A stretch of DNA of 64,000 nucleotides from Dactylonectria macrodidyma (Eukaryota > Ascomycota > Sordariomycetes > Hypocreales > Nectriaceae), in assembly GCA_020744425.1 (NCBI GenBank), contig JAGMUV010000004.1:3472001-3536000 (forward strand). Direction: 5' to 3'. The notes below the pieces were generated by a model. That model made no database searches and had not been told where the DNA came from. It saw only the letters and a list, made by a program, of their open reading frames with translations. Each line of letters begins with the position of its first letter. Position 1 is the stretch's first letter. The translations under genes were made by a program, and so were the position numbers. This document shows, one piece after another, positions 10,601-23,944 of this stretch.

Positions 10601-13600
10601 AACAGAAACGTCAAAGTGTAATGCAGCAAACTGAAGCCATCGCGAATCGACATCCCAGTGTCCCCTAAAGAGCTCTTGGAAGGCCATCATTGCTTCCACA
10701 GCATTGTTGTGTGTGATCTCACACCCCTTCGGTGTACCTGTTGTACCTGAGGTATACAAGCAGTAACAGGTATCCGAGGGCGAAATATCTTGTGTGTATG
10801 CAGTCTGAGGCGCTTCTAAGGCTTCAAGAGAGCTTGTGTGGATGGGGATGACGTTGCAATCGATTTCGAAACCCAACAAGTCACGGTCTGTAGTTAACAG
10901 ACAAGGGGCCTTGGAGTCTTGGAGAATGAATTGTTTCCGTGCAATCGGAGCTGTCGGATCTAAGGCCACAAAGGAGCAGCCTGCCTTGAGAATGCCTAGG
11001 ATCGAGAAGTAGGCCTCAGGGCACTTATCAAAGTGAATTGCGACAATACTTCCAGGAGCGGCTTGATCCCTCAAGATGTTCGCCACCTTGTTTCCCAAGC
11101 AGTCGAATTCCCTGTACGTCCAGGCTCGCTTGATGGGAGTTTCCCCGTCGAATCCTGAAACAAATTCGAGCGCGATCTTGTTTGGGTGAGATGTAGCACC
11201 GGTTTCAACAAACTGGTGAAGCAGTTGAACTGGGGGGTTGAGAGTTGGGGAAGCGGCTGGCAGTATTGAGTAGAGATGCGACGCCTTGTGGCAAGTGTCA
11301 TCTTCTTGGCCATTGGGGTTGCAAGCGATGTGAGCCAAAGACAAATCGAATTGCTCAACCAAGATTTGTGCCTGTTCTTGGGGGAGAATGTCGCTAAAGT
11401 AAGTGATGCACAGTCGAATTTGATCGTTGCTAACTGGTTCAATCTCCAAGGATACGGGGTACTCGACCATTGCCTCATCTTCCTCAGCTTCCCAGGGGAT
11501 TGAGCCCGATCCTGCGGTATCCATTTTCTGATAGGCGATGAGGGTGTCAAAAACTGTCCCAGTTGGGTGGCCTAGCCATTTTTGAACCTTCCCAAGAGGC
11601 GAAAACTGGTGTTTGTGGAGATGCTGGTTGTACTCCATCATGCATTTGACCAGGCCTGCATTGGATGGGTCGTTGGTTACCACAATTGGGACTGTGTTCA
11701 AGCAGGGGAACGGTGCGCCTCTTGTTTCATCAGTAATTCTTCCAGACAGAGCAACCCCAAAAACGACGGAGCTTTCGCCTAGATACGAAGCCAGCACACG
11801 CGTCCAAGCCGCTTGGATAGCGGCCTGGACGGAAATGTTCGAGGCCTGTGTTGCTTGCTGTAGCTTGGAAAATGACAAGGATGATGTGATCACATCCGAT
11901 CTGACCACACGGTCCTCGATCCGTAGGGGCGTCATCACAGGGAACTTGTTGACGACTGCTTGGCCCGCCTTTGCCTGCCAGAACTCCTTCTCTTGGTTCC
12001 TCTCGCCCAAAGACTTGCACAAGATAATTGACAAGGCAGGCTCGATCGGGGGGAAGCCTCGCGGCTGATGACCTTTCAATAGCCTGGAAAGCTCTTCTAA
12101 CATGACATGAAGTGACGAGGCATCGTAGAGAGCGTGATGAATGATGAGGTTCATGCTGAGATAGCCGTCCGTGTCCACCAAAACAACTTTCCAAGGTGGG
12201 AGACGGAGAGAGTCCTGAATACTGCGAGCCATTTCAATCTTGTGCTCGAAAAGATTGACCTCGTTGTTTTGAGAGACGTGCGCCATCTCCAACGGAAGCG
12301 AAGTGGACCCCGGATGATACCTGACCATTGCAAAGGAAGCGTCGTTATGGTTGACTGGAACAAAGCCGGTTCGGAGCATTGGATGGCTAGCTTGAAGAGA
12401 ATCCCAGGCTGTTTTGAGTTCTTCAATATCAACACTCTGATCAAACTTGTATCGCACCGCATTTAAGTAGTGGCCGCCATGGGACTGAAGGAATGATGCA
12501 ATCATAGCAGATTGTACTGGTGTGCATGGCAGTATCGACTCCACTTTGGCATTATCTGGCAGAATTCTTGATACATCTGAGGTAACCTGGCTTGAAAACT
12601 GGTGAAAGTCGTAGGTCCGATGCGGTTCAAGGTCTTTCTTTGCGTAGTTATCATGCAGCTTTGCTGCTATCTTGGAAGTGGTTGGACACTCGATTACATC
12701 AGATGCCGAGACGCCGAAGCCCTCTTGTCGCAAGATGGACGCAATTTGAACCGCATTGATGCTGTCCAGGCCGAGTTGGAAAATGGTTGTATGGCGATGG
12801 ATTTGGGGCTCGGGTATGCCAGAGAGTTGAGAGAGGATCTGTCGGACTTTGGTCTCAATTTCGTTCCATTCCTCTTCACTCTCCTGGAAGTGAGCGGTTG
12901 CTTCCACCCTCTCCTGTCGTGGCTTGAGCGAGCTGAGACCGGAACTGATTGTGGTTGGAAGGTGCTTTCTGTCCATAATCGTTGCATGTGGCGAAGTAAG
13001 CGTTGCTTTGAGTAACAGTTTGAAGGCCTCCGCCAGCGCTGTAGCAACATCGTCCGTCACGATGTTCATATCGCGATGAATATTGATAACTAAGGAGTTC
13101 AGGCTCGGGCATGGGACAACCTCGCAGACCAACGGAATATCCATGTCTCCGGAATCTTCTTCTAGGGTCCAAACCTTACTGTCAATGTCCTGCAGAGGGG
13201 TCTGGACAAGGAGAAGCGTTTCAAAGAGATGTCTTCCTGTGCGGTTCACCTTCCGCTGGATAAGACGCAAAGGAGTGAACTGATATGCGATAAGATCGGT
13301 GTTTAGCTTCTGCAAGTGCTTTGCCATTTCAATGTTGCTCCAGTTATGAGAAAAGTCGACTCGAACGGGGATGGAGTTGAAGCAAGGGGCGACGAGTCTG
13401 TCCAGTCCTTCCATATTTAACGTGCGGCCACCCACGACGTTGCCAAAGCAGACATCGTGGCGACCGTGAGCCATAGAAAGCACGTTCGCCCAGCTGGCTT
13501 GGCACACTGAGAGCAACGAAGTTCCAAGATTGCGTGTTCGCGTCTGGAGCACCGTGAGAGGGAGATCCAGGGAGGTTGTGTGCGTGCATTGGTCCATCTC

Positions 13601-16600
13601 ATTGGTCATGGCTGCAAAAAGATTGGACGGACGATATCCGCGGAAATGCCCCAGCCAAAATTGTTCGACATCCCCAGGTAACACCAGAGCTGTTCGCAGA
13701 AACTGCTTGTACGATGCGGGAGGGGGTAATTTGGCACGCCTTGCCAATGCCTCTACTTCCTTGAGAAGACGTTCCATGGCAGTGGCATCGTATAGCGCAT
13801 GATGGCAGATGAAGGAAAGAAATAGTGAGCCCCTGTATCTCAGTAGAGCAAGAGAAGCTGGCGGCGTTTGAGAGTCAACTGGGTCCGGGAGGGTTTTGAG
13901 ATGTTCCTGGACCGCACCATCGAACGAGAGCTCTGTGACGTCCAAGTTCAGCCATGGAATGTCCCATTCTTTCAGAACAACCTGCGCAATGGCCTTTTGA
14001 GAATCGGGAGTAGTGGCGAAGCAGGTCCGGAGAATATCATGTCGCTCAGCCATAATTTTCCAGAAGGACCTGATGACTTCGGGGTCAATGTGTAGGCGAA
14101 GAAGGACTTTGTTGTAATAACTTCTCTGGCCGCGGGAGAGCATCGCTTCTTGCAGTGGCATACAGGGCAAAACAGACTCGACGGCCTTGCCTTGTTCGGC
14201 AAAAGCGTTTTTGACACTGTCGACAAAGACAGAGGGGAAGAACTCTACAGGACCGGTCTCATCTTGGCTTTGGGAATCTTGAGACAGGTGGCGGGCGAGT
14301 TGTGCAACGGTCGGGTGCTGCAGAATTTCGGAGACAGCAACTTGTCTCTTCAACTGACGTCCAAGTTCCCGCCCAAGGTGAATAGCAGATATCGAGTCGA
14401 CACCCAGCATTGTGAGCGGCGTCCATCTCCCCACGTCTTCTCTTGGTGATTTAGTCGAGCGGGAGATGGTAGCTGCCACAGTTGATTCCATCGAAGTCCA
14501 ATTTCCATCATCGTGTGAATCTTCCAATGACCCTGATACCGTCTCCAGGTATTGCTGTCCAAGGTGCTCAAAACATGCGTGGAGAGCACGCTGGTCAACT
14601 TTACCGCTAGGGATAAGCGGAATTGTCGACACGGGCACCAGGTAGGACGGAATCATGTAAGCAGGCAGTCTGGATTGCAATAGCGCAAAGAGAGAACGGT
14701 GCTTCTCGACATCAACTTCCATTTCGCAGAAATCAGAGTGTCCCTTTTCTGGTACATAGAACAATACCAGCTGTTCCGCTGCCGTTCTCTCCCGCCGAGC
14801 CAACAGAGTTGCAGCGGAGCTCCCGAACCCTGTTGAGGTGGTGACACTGTTGATCTCGCTGGCCTCAATCCGCTGCCCTCTGAGCTTGATCTGGCCATCT
14901 AGACGGTCAAGGAACATTATAGAGCCGTCGTCCAACATTCGGCCCAAGTCGCCGGTCCGATACAGTCTGCCGTACTGGGGGTGCTCGACAAACCTTTCCC
15001 TAGTCAGCCCTGGCATGTTGAGATAGCCCCAGGCCACCTGGGAACCGCCAAAGCAAAGCTCTCCAACCCAGCCAATCGGTGAGATTTCGAGGCTACTCGG
15101 GAAAACTACAAAGGTCGATGTGTTGGGGAGCGCATGTCCCAAGTGTTCAACAGTATCGCCAGACGCCATCTTCTTGACAGAACAGATGTTGGTAAGCTCA
15201 GATGGGCCGTAGCCCTGCCACAGCTTTTCATGCCAACTTTGTAAGACAGATTTGCTCAGTCTCTCGCCAGCAGTGACAAGAAACTCCACGCTAGGAACAT
15301 TTTGAGGATCGACTAAAGAAGCCACAGTAGGCGTCATGCTCAGGTGTGTAACATCTAGGTCGCGAATCGCCTTCTCAAGGTCCTCGAAAAGAGTATCATT
15401 CATGCCTGTGCAAAGACACATCCCCATGTGCCATGCGTAAAATATCTCAAAGACAGACACGTCAAAGGCTTGTGAACAAGCTTGTAGGAAGCGGCCTTGC
15501 GGCTTTGAGCTAGCAGGGTACGCCGCTCCGAGAGTTGAGAGGTTTGACATAATGTTCTGCTGCGTCACAGCTACACCCTTGGGGACACCAGTTGTTCCAG
15601 AGGTGTAAATCACATAAGCTAGCCGAGAGCCATCTGTCGGGGTATTGAGATTGTCCTTGGACTGGTTGAGCAAGGGTGCAGAATCAACATTGATCCAGCG
15701 AGTTCTAGGAGCGCGGGGGACAGAAAAACTCGATGCATCGTCAACCAAGCAATACTTGGCCTTGGCTTGCTTTAAGATCTCCTGGATGCGAACAGCGGGG
15801 GTTGAGGGCAGTATTGGAAGATAGGCGCAACCTGCCTTCAAAATGGCTAGGATGGAGATGTACAGGGTCGGTGATTTGTCCATAATAATTGCAACCACAT
15901 CGCCGATCCGAGCGCCCTGGTATCTGATGTGTCGGCCTAGCTGATTCGCAGAACGATTCAGTTCCTGGAATGACATAGTCGTGAGTTTGCGTTGCCCTGA
16001 GAGTTGCTGAGCAAAGCATAGCGCGCTGAGTGTAGGTTTCTCCAGAGCAACTTCTTCAAATCCTTTCGATAAGTCCGATGCAACACCGCTGACGCCAGGA
16101 GCAGTGTTGTGGCTCGACAAGGAAACGTTGATATTGCGCTGGATTACTTGAACGGCCTTGGTGGAGTTCTCAAGAACATTCAGACAGATCGCCTCGAACT
16201 GCTCAACAACGTGCATAATCAGCGCTGACGGGACAACGTCTGGTCGATGTGTGACCTGTAGAGCGAACCCATCCCGCGTCGGTTCAACCTCAAAAAGAAC
16301 TGGCGTCTCGAGACGATCAAGATGGTTCGTCTCTTTTACCAAGTTGCTAGCGCGTGCTGAGCTGTCAAGAGACTCTTGATAGGCAAACAAGATGTCATAC
16401 AAGCTTTCACCAGGTTGTAAGCCTGCAAGTTTCCTGATCTCCCCGAGGGGAAGCATACAGTGCTGCATAGCCTTGCGATTGCTGGATTGTATGCTGTTCA
16501 GAAGGTCCAGGTTGGCAGTCACGGTACCCAGGTCCACTCGTAGAGGGAGAGATGCAATACAAGGTCCAACAATTCTTTCAACACCTGCGACGGGAATTGT

Positions 16601-19331
16601 TCTCCCTGAAGTCACAGAGCCGACGAGAACGTCCTGCACCCCGGTGATGCCGCTCCAAAGAAGAGCGAGTGACGCTTGAAAGATCACTTGAGTGCTGCAA
16701 CCTAAGCTCTGGATCAAGTCATCCACCTTTTGTTTCGGAATCGCCAACTGCGTTCGGGTTGAGTTGATCGCATTTGATTCTCCAACCCGAGGATTGAGTT
16801 TGGGAAAGGGGACTTTGTTCCAGCCGACGAGATGTTCCGTCCAGAATACTCGTGCCGCATCATCGTCTACCTGGTTTTCGGGGCCATTGTAAAATTTGAC
16901 AACATCCCTGAAAGGCGGGCGAGGTGCTACCGTACCCATGGATAGGAGCGTGGATAGATCAGATAATAGAATATCCATAGACCAACCATCGTATATTGCG
17001 TGATGCAGTTGGACTAGTACACGTGGACCCGTGGTCGCAGACCCTCTTGCGATTTGTATTCGCAATGGGTTAATGTAGTCCCGAGGCCCAGAAATCGCAA
17101 AGTCTCTTTCAATCTCGTCAACGAGATTGGTTTGACCAACTCGAAGCTCCTTGAATAGAACTGATACGAAGCGGTTTTGTAGGGTTGCGAAGCCCACGCG
17201 GAGAATTTCATTTCGCTGAGCCAGCTCCACGAAGGCTGTAAGAATCTGTTGCGCTGTGAATCCTTGCGGAGCTTCTAGCTCGATCTCATTGCAGTAGCTT
17301 GTAGACTCCCGTGCTGTCTCGGCTAGCATAGCCAGCTGTAAAGGTGTACAAGGGACCACATCTTCAACCAGCTCCTTGATGTCCTGCAGGGCTGGGTTCT
17401 GCGCCAAGACACTGCTCAAGTCGCCAGATAAGCTGATATGATTGGGTGCGGGGATTGGAGATTTTGAAGTAGGTTGCAGCCGAATGGCAAAAACGATATC
17501 AGAAACCGACTTCATTGATAACAAGCTCGCAGAGTTCAATATCAGGTCGCACTCTCGAAGAGCTGATGCTAACTTGATTGCCCTTAGAGAGTCGAGGCCC
17601 GCAGACGCAAGAGAGGTTGACCTGTTCGCTTTGAAATTGAGGACATCTGAAACAATGCCGATGACCATAGCTTCAAGTTCATCGGTAGGCTCCAGGTCAT
17701 CGGAACCCTCCGATAGTTCCGTCCTTCGTTGTTCGTAGTCGGCTTTCATCTTCTTTCTGTCCACTTTGCCGCTTGGTAGTCTGGGAAATTCATCCATCAG
17801 TACCACCTCGCCTGGAACCATGTATTGGGGCAACCAGTCTTTGCACTTTTCAAGGATGCTTTCGTCGGTCACTCCGACATCGACTGCGCAGAAAACCACC
17901 AAAATGGATTTCACAACTGCAGCTACTGCGCTGTGGCATCCGGATGTCTGGAGAACAGCTTGTTCTACCTCGCCAAGTTCGAGACGCTGGCCTCGAAGCT
18001 TGACTTGGCCGTCTGAAATGCGACCGAGGCACTCTAGAACGCCGTCTGAGCGAAGACGTGCCTTATCTCCAGTGCGGTAGACTCGACCGTATTGGGTTTG
18101 GATGAAAACAGAACTTGTTTGCTCAGGGCGATTGATGTACCCAATGGCAAGTTGGTAGCCACCAACAGCAAGCTCTCCAATCTCGCCTTGTGGCAGGACC
18201 TTGCAGTGTGGCTCTGAAACTTCCGGGTCTGCCTCTTCAACAATGAAGCAAGAAACAGTATCAAGAGGAACACCAATGTTTCCAGTTGATGAACCAGTCG
18301 CGAAAGCTGTTTGGAGAGTACTATATTCGGTTTGAGCGTTTGCCTAAACATTGCAAGAGACTCCTGACTTACCAGTGAATGGTAGCCTCAGTTGGGCCAT
18401 ACATTGCCCACAGCATGCTCGCTTTGGTATCATTTCCGCCAAACTCCTCTACCACTGGCGCGTTGAGCATTTCGCCAATGGTCAGTAATACTTTCAGATT
18501 CGGGGCATTCTCCCGCTTTCTCAGTAGACTTCCTGCCACCGTCGGTGTGAGCTCGCAAGCGTCCACTTCCATGGTTCGGAGCACAGCAGGGAGATCATTC
18601 AACATCTCTGCTCGACGGATAGTAACAAGCGTGCATCCCCGAAAGAGAGGAAAGAATATTTCAAAGACCGAAACATCAAAAGTCGGGGCTGCAAATTGAA
18701 GGAAGCGGGAGAATGAGGGGATGTGTCTATCATGAGCGAGCAAGGCCTGGGTTGCTGCATCATGGGAAAGGCCAACTCCTTTTGGCGTACCCGTGGACCC
18801 CGAAGTATACATGACATAGGCAAGGTCTTCTAGAGTTGGTTTTCGGTGTTCCAGTTGCAGTAGTTCTGGAGATGGAATGCCCATGCAATCCTCCTCGTCC
18901 ACGACTAACACAGTGGGGCTGACATCTTCGGGGATGCCTGATAACAGTTCCCGAGAAACCAATACAACAGCTGCATCCACATCTTTGAGGATAAATTTTA
19001 CTCTCTCAGGAGGTGCATCAATGTTCAGTGGGCAGAAAGCTCCTCCAGCTTTGAGGATGGCTAGAAGAGAGATGTAGAGCAGAGGGGACTGATGAATTAG
19101 GACAGGAACCACAAAGTGTCCTCGCACGCTGCCCGCAGCTCTCGAAATTCGGATGGCCAAGGCATCCGCTGCATCATGAAGTTGGCTGTAGTTGAAAGAA
19201 ATTCTCTTGTTGTTTCCCAGATAATCCAGTGCTATGAGCTTGCTGGGAGGGTTAACGAGGCAGTGTAAGAGATTTGGCCCGGGTAGCCTTGCGGCCTGCT
19301 CGTTGATGATAGAGAGGCCAGTGGAGTCCAT
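4683..19331 (-). CDS. sidC: Ferricrocin-type siderophore NRPS (SidC/NPS2 family), three exons
   Basis: Intracellular hydroxamate-siderophore synthetase. Exons are 19331-18373, 18320-4883 and 4823-4683, giving 4845 residues. Both introns (52 and 59 bp) have GTAAGT donors, and the last exon restores a full C-domain end. Core motifs in order, with rough residues: A1 (Y-T-S-G-S-T-G, 174), T1 (L-D-S, 563), C1 (HHAIYDG, 760), A2 (1225), T2 (1628), C2 (HHALYDA, 1830), T3 (2173), C3 (HHALYDA, 2383), A3 (2845), T4 (3253), C4 (FHALYDG, 3465), T5 (3800), C5 (AHALYDG, 4010), T6 (4358), C6 (HHALYDG, 4551). All six phosphopantetheine serines are present. The terminal C domain, with no thioesterase, fits cyclising release. 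T3-C3 has no A domain. The enzyme would join hydroxyornithine-derived residues with Gly/Ser; the exact product (ferricrocin or another ferrichrome) is inferred. It is divergent from sidA. Confidence 0.93.
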
Positions 19332-22300
19332 TTTCGATGCTTCTGCTTAGGGAAGCAGATGTGGTGGTAGTGGCGGCACTGGTGGTTGTGGGTGGTGGAT
19401 GGCAACCGAAGGATAATAGCGATGGCGAGGAAGCAGGCGAGGGTGAGGACTAGGAGCGCGAGAGCGAGGACTAGGGCGACAAGTAGCGATGATAGGGCCA
19501 ACAAACAACCACCACAGTAGCAACGAGAATGATAGTGTGTCTGCACGCACTGCACGCAGAGGACAAGGTCCTTTTGGGGAATGTTGCAGTCGGTCATGCG
19601 CCTCTTTCCGGGGCACAGGGAGTCGGCAACCACGCCATTAGGTTAGATTGGGTGGACCAACATCAGGCTGCTTCTACGTTTCCACCACGCGGGGCCAAGA
19701 GGCGGGAGGGACGGGTGACAAGGCGAGCGTAGGGGACGATGTCCGCGAATAGGGAGCAAGGTAAAGCGATCAGTCGTCAGGAGTTGTTTGAATCGGAATG
19801 GTGATGATTCGTCAAGGCAAAGTTGGAGGTTGCACGGCCTGGTTCGCCTCATCGGGGGTTGTGCAGTAGAGGGTTGTCATGGATTTGTATCCAGCCTGTC
19901 AGCGTTGGAGAATTACTCAGCGAAGCTCAGCAGCGGCAACAGAGACAGCAATAAAACGAAGGGTATTGGGCAGCGGGAGTAAAGAGTGGGAATTCAGGGA
20001 TAGTGAGACATGGCACATCCATCACATCGCCAACAGACCGGTCGGTGGATGCGCCTTGGGTCTTTGCTTGGGTGGATGGATGGCTTTGGGTGGCTTGGGG
20101 TGGTGGCCTTGGTGGGTGGTGTGAGAGCCTGGAAAGCTGCCCGTCCTTGCTGGGTGGGCCGGTGTGTCGTAAAGCCGTGGGGAGCGTCACGGCGAGGCTG
20201 GGATGAGCGTGGGATGGTGGCTTTTTGGTGGCCTGCGTAGCGGGTTCCAGCGCTCGGGATGAACCAACAATGGCGTCACGATTTTTGGCCGCCTCGCTGC
20301 TCTCCCACGCATCATGGAGCTCGTTCAGCACTAACGCTCCCGCGTGCTGTACGAGCCGCTGGACATGGTAAAAGCAGCGCCAGGAAGCGTAAGCTTGGCG
20401 GGAGGATCCATCTCCGGGACCTGTTGGCTCCTATTTGGGCAACCTGCTTGAAGCCGGCTGGCCCAGGATCGACGAACCAACCCCGATCAAGAAAAGCTAG
20501 CCCCTGCCGATTCTTTCGATGGGTTTCAGGGATCCAACGGCTCAATGTCTCAAGCGTTCAGGGTCCCTCCACCGCGGCCGAAGCGGCCAAGGCGGCCAAG
20601 GCGGCTGAGTACCAGGTACAGGTAGTCATGGTGACATGCACATTGGCGCCAGTGACGCTCTGCTGACCGGGACATCAAACTCAAACCAACTTTCCTCTCT
20701 CGAGCAGTCGAGCCGTGAGGAGGGACTTCAAACGAGACAAAGAGACAAGCGAGGTCATAGTCAGATACGATGCGGCTGGGGACGAATCTCGCCAATATCC
20801 CCCGAATCGATCCTGGCCTCTGACATGATCCGGTAGGCGTCCGTCTGGTGCGGGGCACTCAACCACAAGGTTGTGCCGGATCAAGGTTCATGGGCAGGCA
20901 ACTCGTGGGTTGCGTAGGTAGGCATCGGTCTTGGTATCGCAGGGAGCCGAGGAGCCGAATCAGCTCTGCTATCAGGAAATTTCAAGCTGCTCAGCTGCGA
21001 GAGGGCGGCGGACAGCAAGGACGAACAGGAGGAGAAGGAGGCTGGCGCAGTGATGCTGTTGAAAGAGGGGTGTGCAGGATGACGAGAAGGGCAAGGATAC
21101 CCTCGAGAGAGCAGGATATCAGCCAGCAAGAGCAGGCTCGGCAGGCTAACGGCCAGCCACGGCGAGTTTGGAAATGAAGATGCATGACTTTGCGTGTTTG
21201 GGCTTGTCTCAGTGGGCACCTACGTACCTACAGGATGGATATTTCGTGGGGGATCGATGCAAGACGACATCAAATCAAGGTTTAGCACATGGCATAAACG
21301 AGTGTCATGAGGGTAGGGAGGAGATGGCGGGAGGGTAACGACGATGAAGAGAAGGAGGTGGTGGCGAAGGGTGTTCGGGACGAGCCGTGTAGAAGCCCGA
21401 GGGAAGATTGCTCAGAAGAGTGGCCGGGTGGATGGGGACAAGAGTCGTGTAAGTGTCATCAGAACCCAACAAGAAAACGGACGTAACAAGCAGCGACCAG
21501 AATGAAAAGATGGTGTGCAGGCACCGCGTATTCGGATCACCGAGGGCGTTGCGGCGTTTGCGGTCTCGTCGTGGACTCGTGGCTGTGGAGAAGGTAGTTT
21601 CGGAGGTGAAGTGAAGGTGATGAGTGCTCACGCGCGGAGGCAGCATTGACATTGGCATTTGCAACTGCGGGATGGGGATCGGGAGACCAGCGTGGGATGC
21701 TGCTGCGCTGTCATGGAGACCTGGGAATCTGGAATAACCGTGACTGCGCATGAGCCGTGCGCCGCCGCCCGAGATGGGACGATGTCGGTTCCTTTTTCGG
21801 GTATGGTGACAGCTGGGCCTTGGGAAGGGGTATGACCAGACCGTTACCGCTGGTGCTAGGGCACGAGGTGGATGGCGGAGAGTTGATGATAATGGCGATG
21901 TGGTGGATGGTGGACATAACGGCAAAGATGAAAGTGGACATGGATGTCATGGGCGGTGTGGGCTATGGCCCTATGGGCGTGGGAGGTCGTGGGTAGCATA
22001 TTGGTAGGCAGCATGTACAGCGTGGGGTTCCCCTCTGTACTGTCTCAGTACTCCGTACTTCGAGCTGGGTTCCACCAACGGTCCGACCAAGCAGGCAGGT
22101 TCTCTCATCAGCAGGGTTAATTACCACTGGCCGGGGTTTTCATCACGAGTGAGCTGCGTCTACTATGTAACAGCCGAGCGAGCCTGTAGTTACCACCTCT
22201 TCTAAGAGCAGGCAGAATAACATGTGTCCGTCCCAGCGAGACCGAGCATCACCTCCGACGGCTGCTGGAGAGGCACGCCGAGTCGTGATCGTGCAGAGCA

Positions 22301-23911
22301 GGCCAAGCCACCTAGCAGTAGCCTATCGGACCGCTTGCTGCGGCGTCGGAAATGGTAATGAGGAACAACCTAAAAGGTGAGCCAGGTACCGAGCTGTGCC
22401 GGGCCTAAAGCCGGCAGCTCGTTCGCCTTCAGCCCACAGTTAGGAGTTAGCTCGTTGATATATGTACGAAGAGCTCGCCTCAGTAAGGTCGAACCACCAC
22501 GATTATGCCACAGTAGTTGAAATGAGCTTAGTTCCAGAAAAGCAGGGGTTCACGATGTCAGTTTCGCAGCTCACTTAGCGTAATTCCAAGTCAGCTGGCT
22601 TCACGGTAAGGTAGCCATCACCAGAGGAGGCTAGGTACTCTCGCGCCGAGCGAGAGACCTCCACGGAGGCACTCCTAGGGCGTACAGAAATGCCGGTGTG
22701 GATCGTCCCGTACCCTTTCATCTGTACGTAAATCGCCCCTCTCAAGAACCGCTTTGTCCACTTATGGATCGATGTGGCTTGGTTCGTCATCCTGGACAAG
22801 GTAGAGAGACCTGCAAAGCTCTGGCGCGGAAATATGGTAAAATAGGTGCTGAAGGAGAAAGAGATAGACAAGGCAAGGAGTGATGAGCGAAACTCGGAGG
22901 CACACCTGGAAGTTGCATTAGCGAGAAAACAAGTAGACGTGAACGCATCAAAAAGAGTAGACAAAAGTTCAACAAGAAAAAGAAAAAAAAGAGTGTCCCG
23001 GTGGTCAGGACTGGCGACGATCACTAGTGGAAACATGCAATGGAATAGACCGAGGCGGCTTCTGCATCCAGCCATAGACTGCCCTTCCCACTAACACGGT
23101 ACGTACCACACAACTTCTCTCCAAGATTACGTTGATCCAGTCTTGTACATACATAGTAAGTCGAGCCAACTAGGAGGTAGAGAAGAAGCTCTGTTCCGAC
23201 GCACGGAACTCTGAACAGTAACATTCCATGGGATGCGGCGTTCAGCGCCCAAGCTCCGAGCATGGTGCAAGCTCGTGCCACGCTTGCATACGAACATGAA
23301 CGATGTAACGAAGCTTACTCGGACTTGCGGATAAAAACCTTGATGCTTCTGCAGGCGGCGTTGCAGGTGTATGGATATTGTATAGAGGTACGAAGTACGT
23401 AGTATTCTTGAAGGGAGGTAGGGGAGGCATGTTTCATCCAAGAATACCTGCCTATTCTGTTGGGGCCAATCTGCTCCGAGAGAACCGCCATCCCACCAAA
23501 ACTACGTGTGTCGAGTCCCCAATTAAAAGTGCCCTGCATTTTCTTTCGTTCGAGAACAACATCCTCTGACCAAAGCCAAGAAGAAGGAACTTTCCGACCA
23601 GAGAGCAAGAAGAATGGAAAAATTTTCTCCTTCGTCAAAGACCCCGTCGTCACTAGATCGGTACCTGGGGAGCGAAGCAGCAAAGCAGGGATGTTCAGCG
23701 GAGCCTCTAAGATGGGTGTTCGACGGGCATTGGATGGGACTTGTTTCTGGGGCGCATCGGTAACCAGTCCTGACCCCCCTCCGCCGCAAGCAGGACCAGG
23801 GCAGGGGATGCCGTACAGGCGCCGTAGTGCAAAAATAGTAGAAGAGCAGCAAATTTACCGCCATGTACGGACACAAAACCTGGCATAGTCGGCGTGCTAA
23901 TTGCTTAGATC

Positions 23912-23944
23912 TTATCAGATCCGGTTTATCAGATCATCAGATAA
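23912..23944. promoter_or_regulatory. Cluster of three iron-responsive GATA sites (ATCWGATAA)
   Basis: Two copies of TTATCAGAT (23912-23920 and 23926-23934, reverse complement ATCTGATAA) and one ATCAGATAA (23936-23944) lie within 33 bases. ATCWGATAA is the extended site reported for SreA-type GATA repressors, which shut down siderophore genes when iron is plentiful. The cluster lies 4.6 kb upstream of the sidC start and 3.8 kb upstream of the sidA start, in the shared divergent region. The sequence match is exact; binding is inferred. Confidence 0.65.

Noticed and set aside
16958..16966. ATCAGATAA iron-GATA motif
   Set aside because: It lies inside the sidC coding sequence (second exon, C1 domain), so it is most likely a chance product of codons.
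21305..23075. Minus-strand open frames of 206 and 166 codons in the sidC-sidA gap
   Set aside because: The translations are Pro/Ser/His- or Phe/Ser-rich with no domain, no clear splice partners and no sensible start context.
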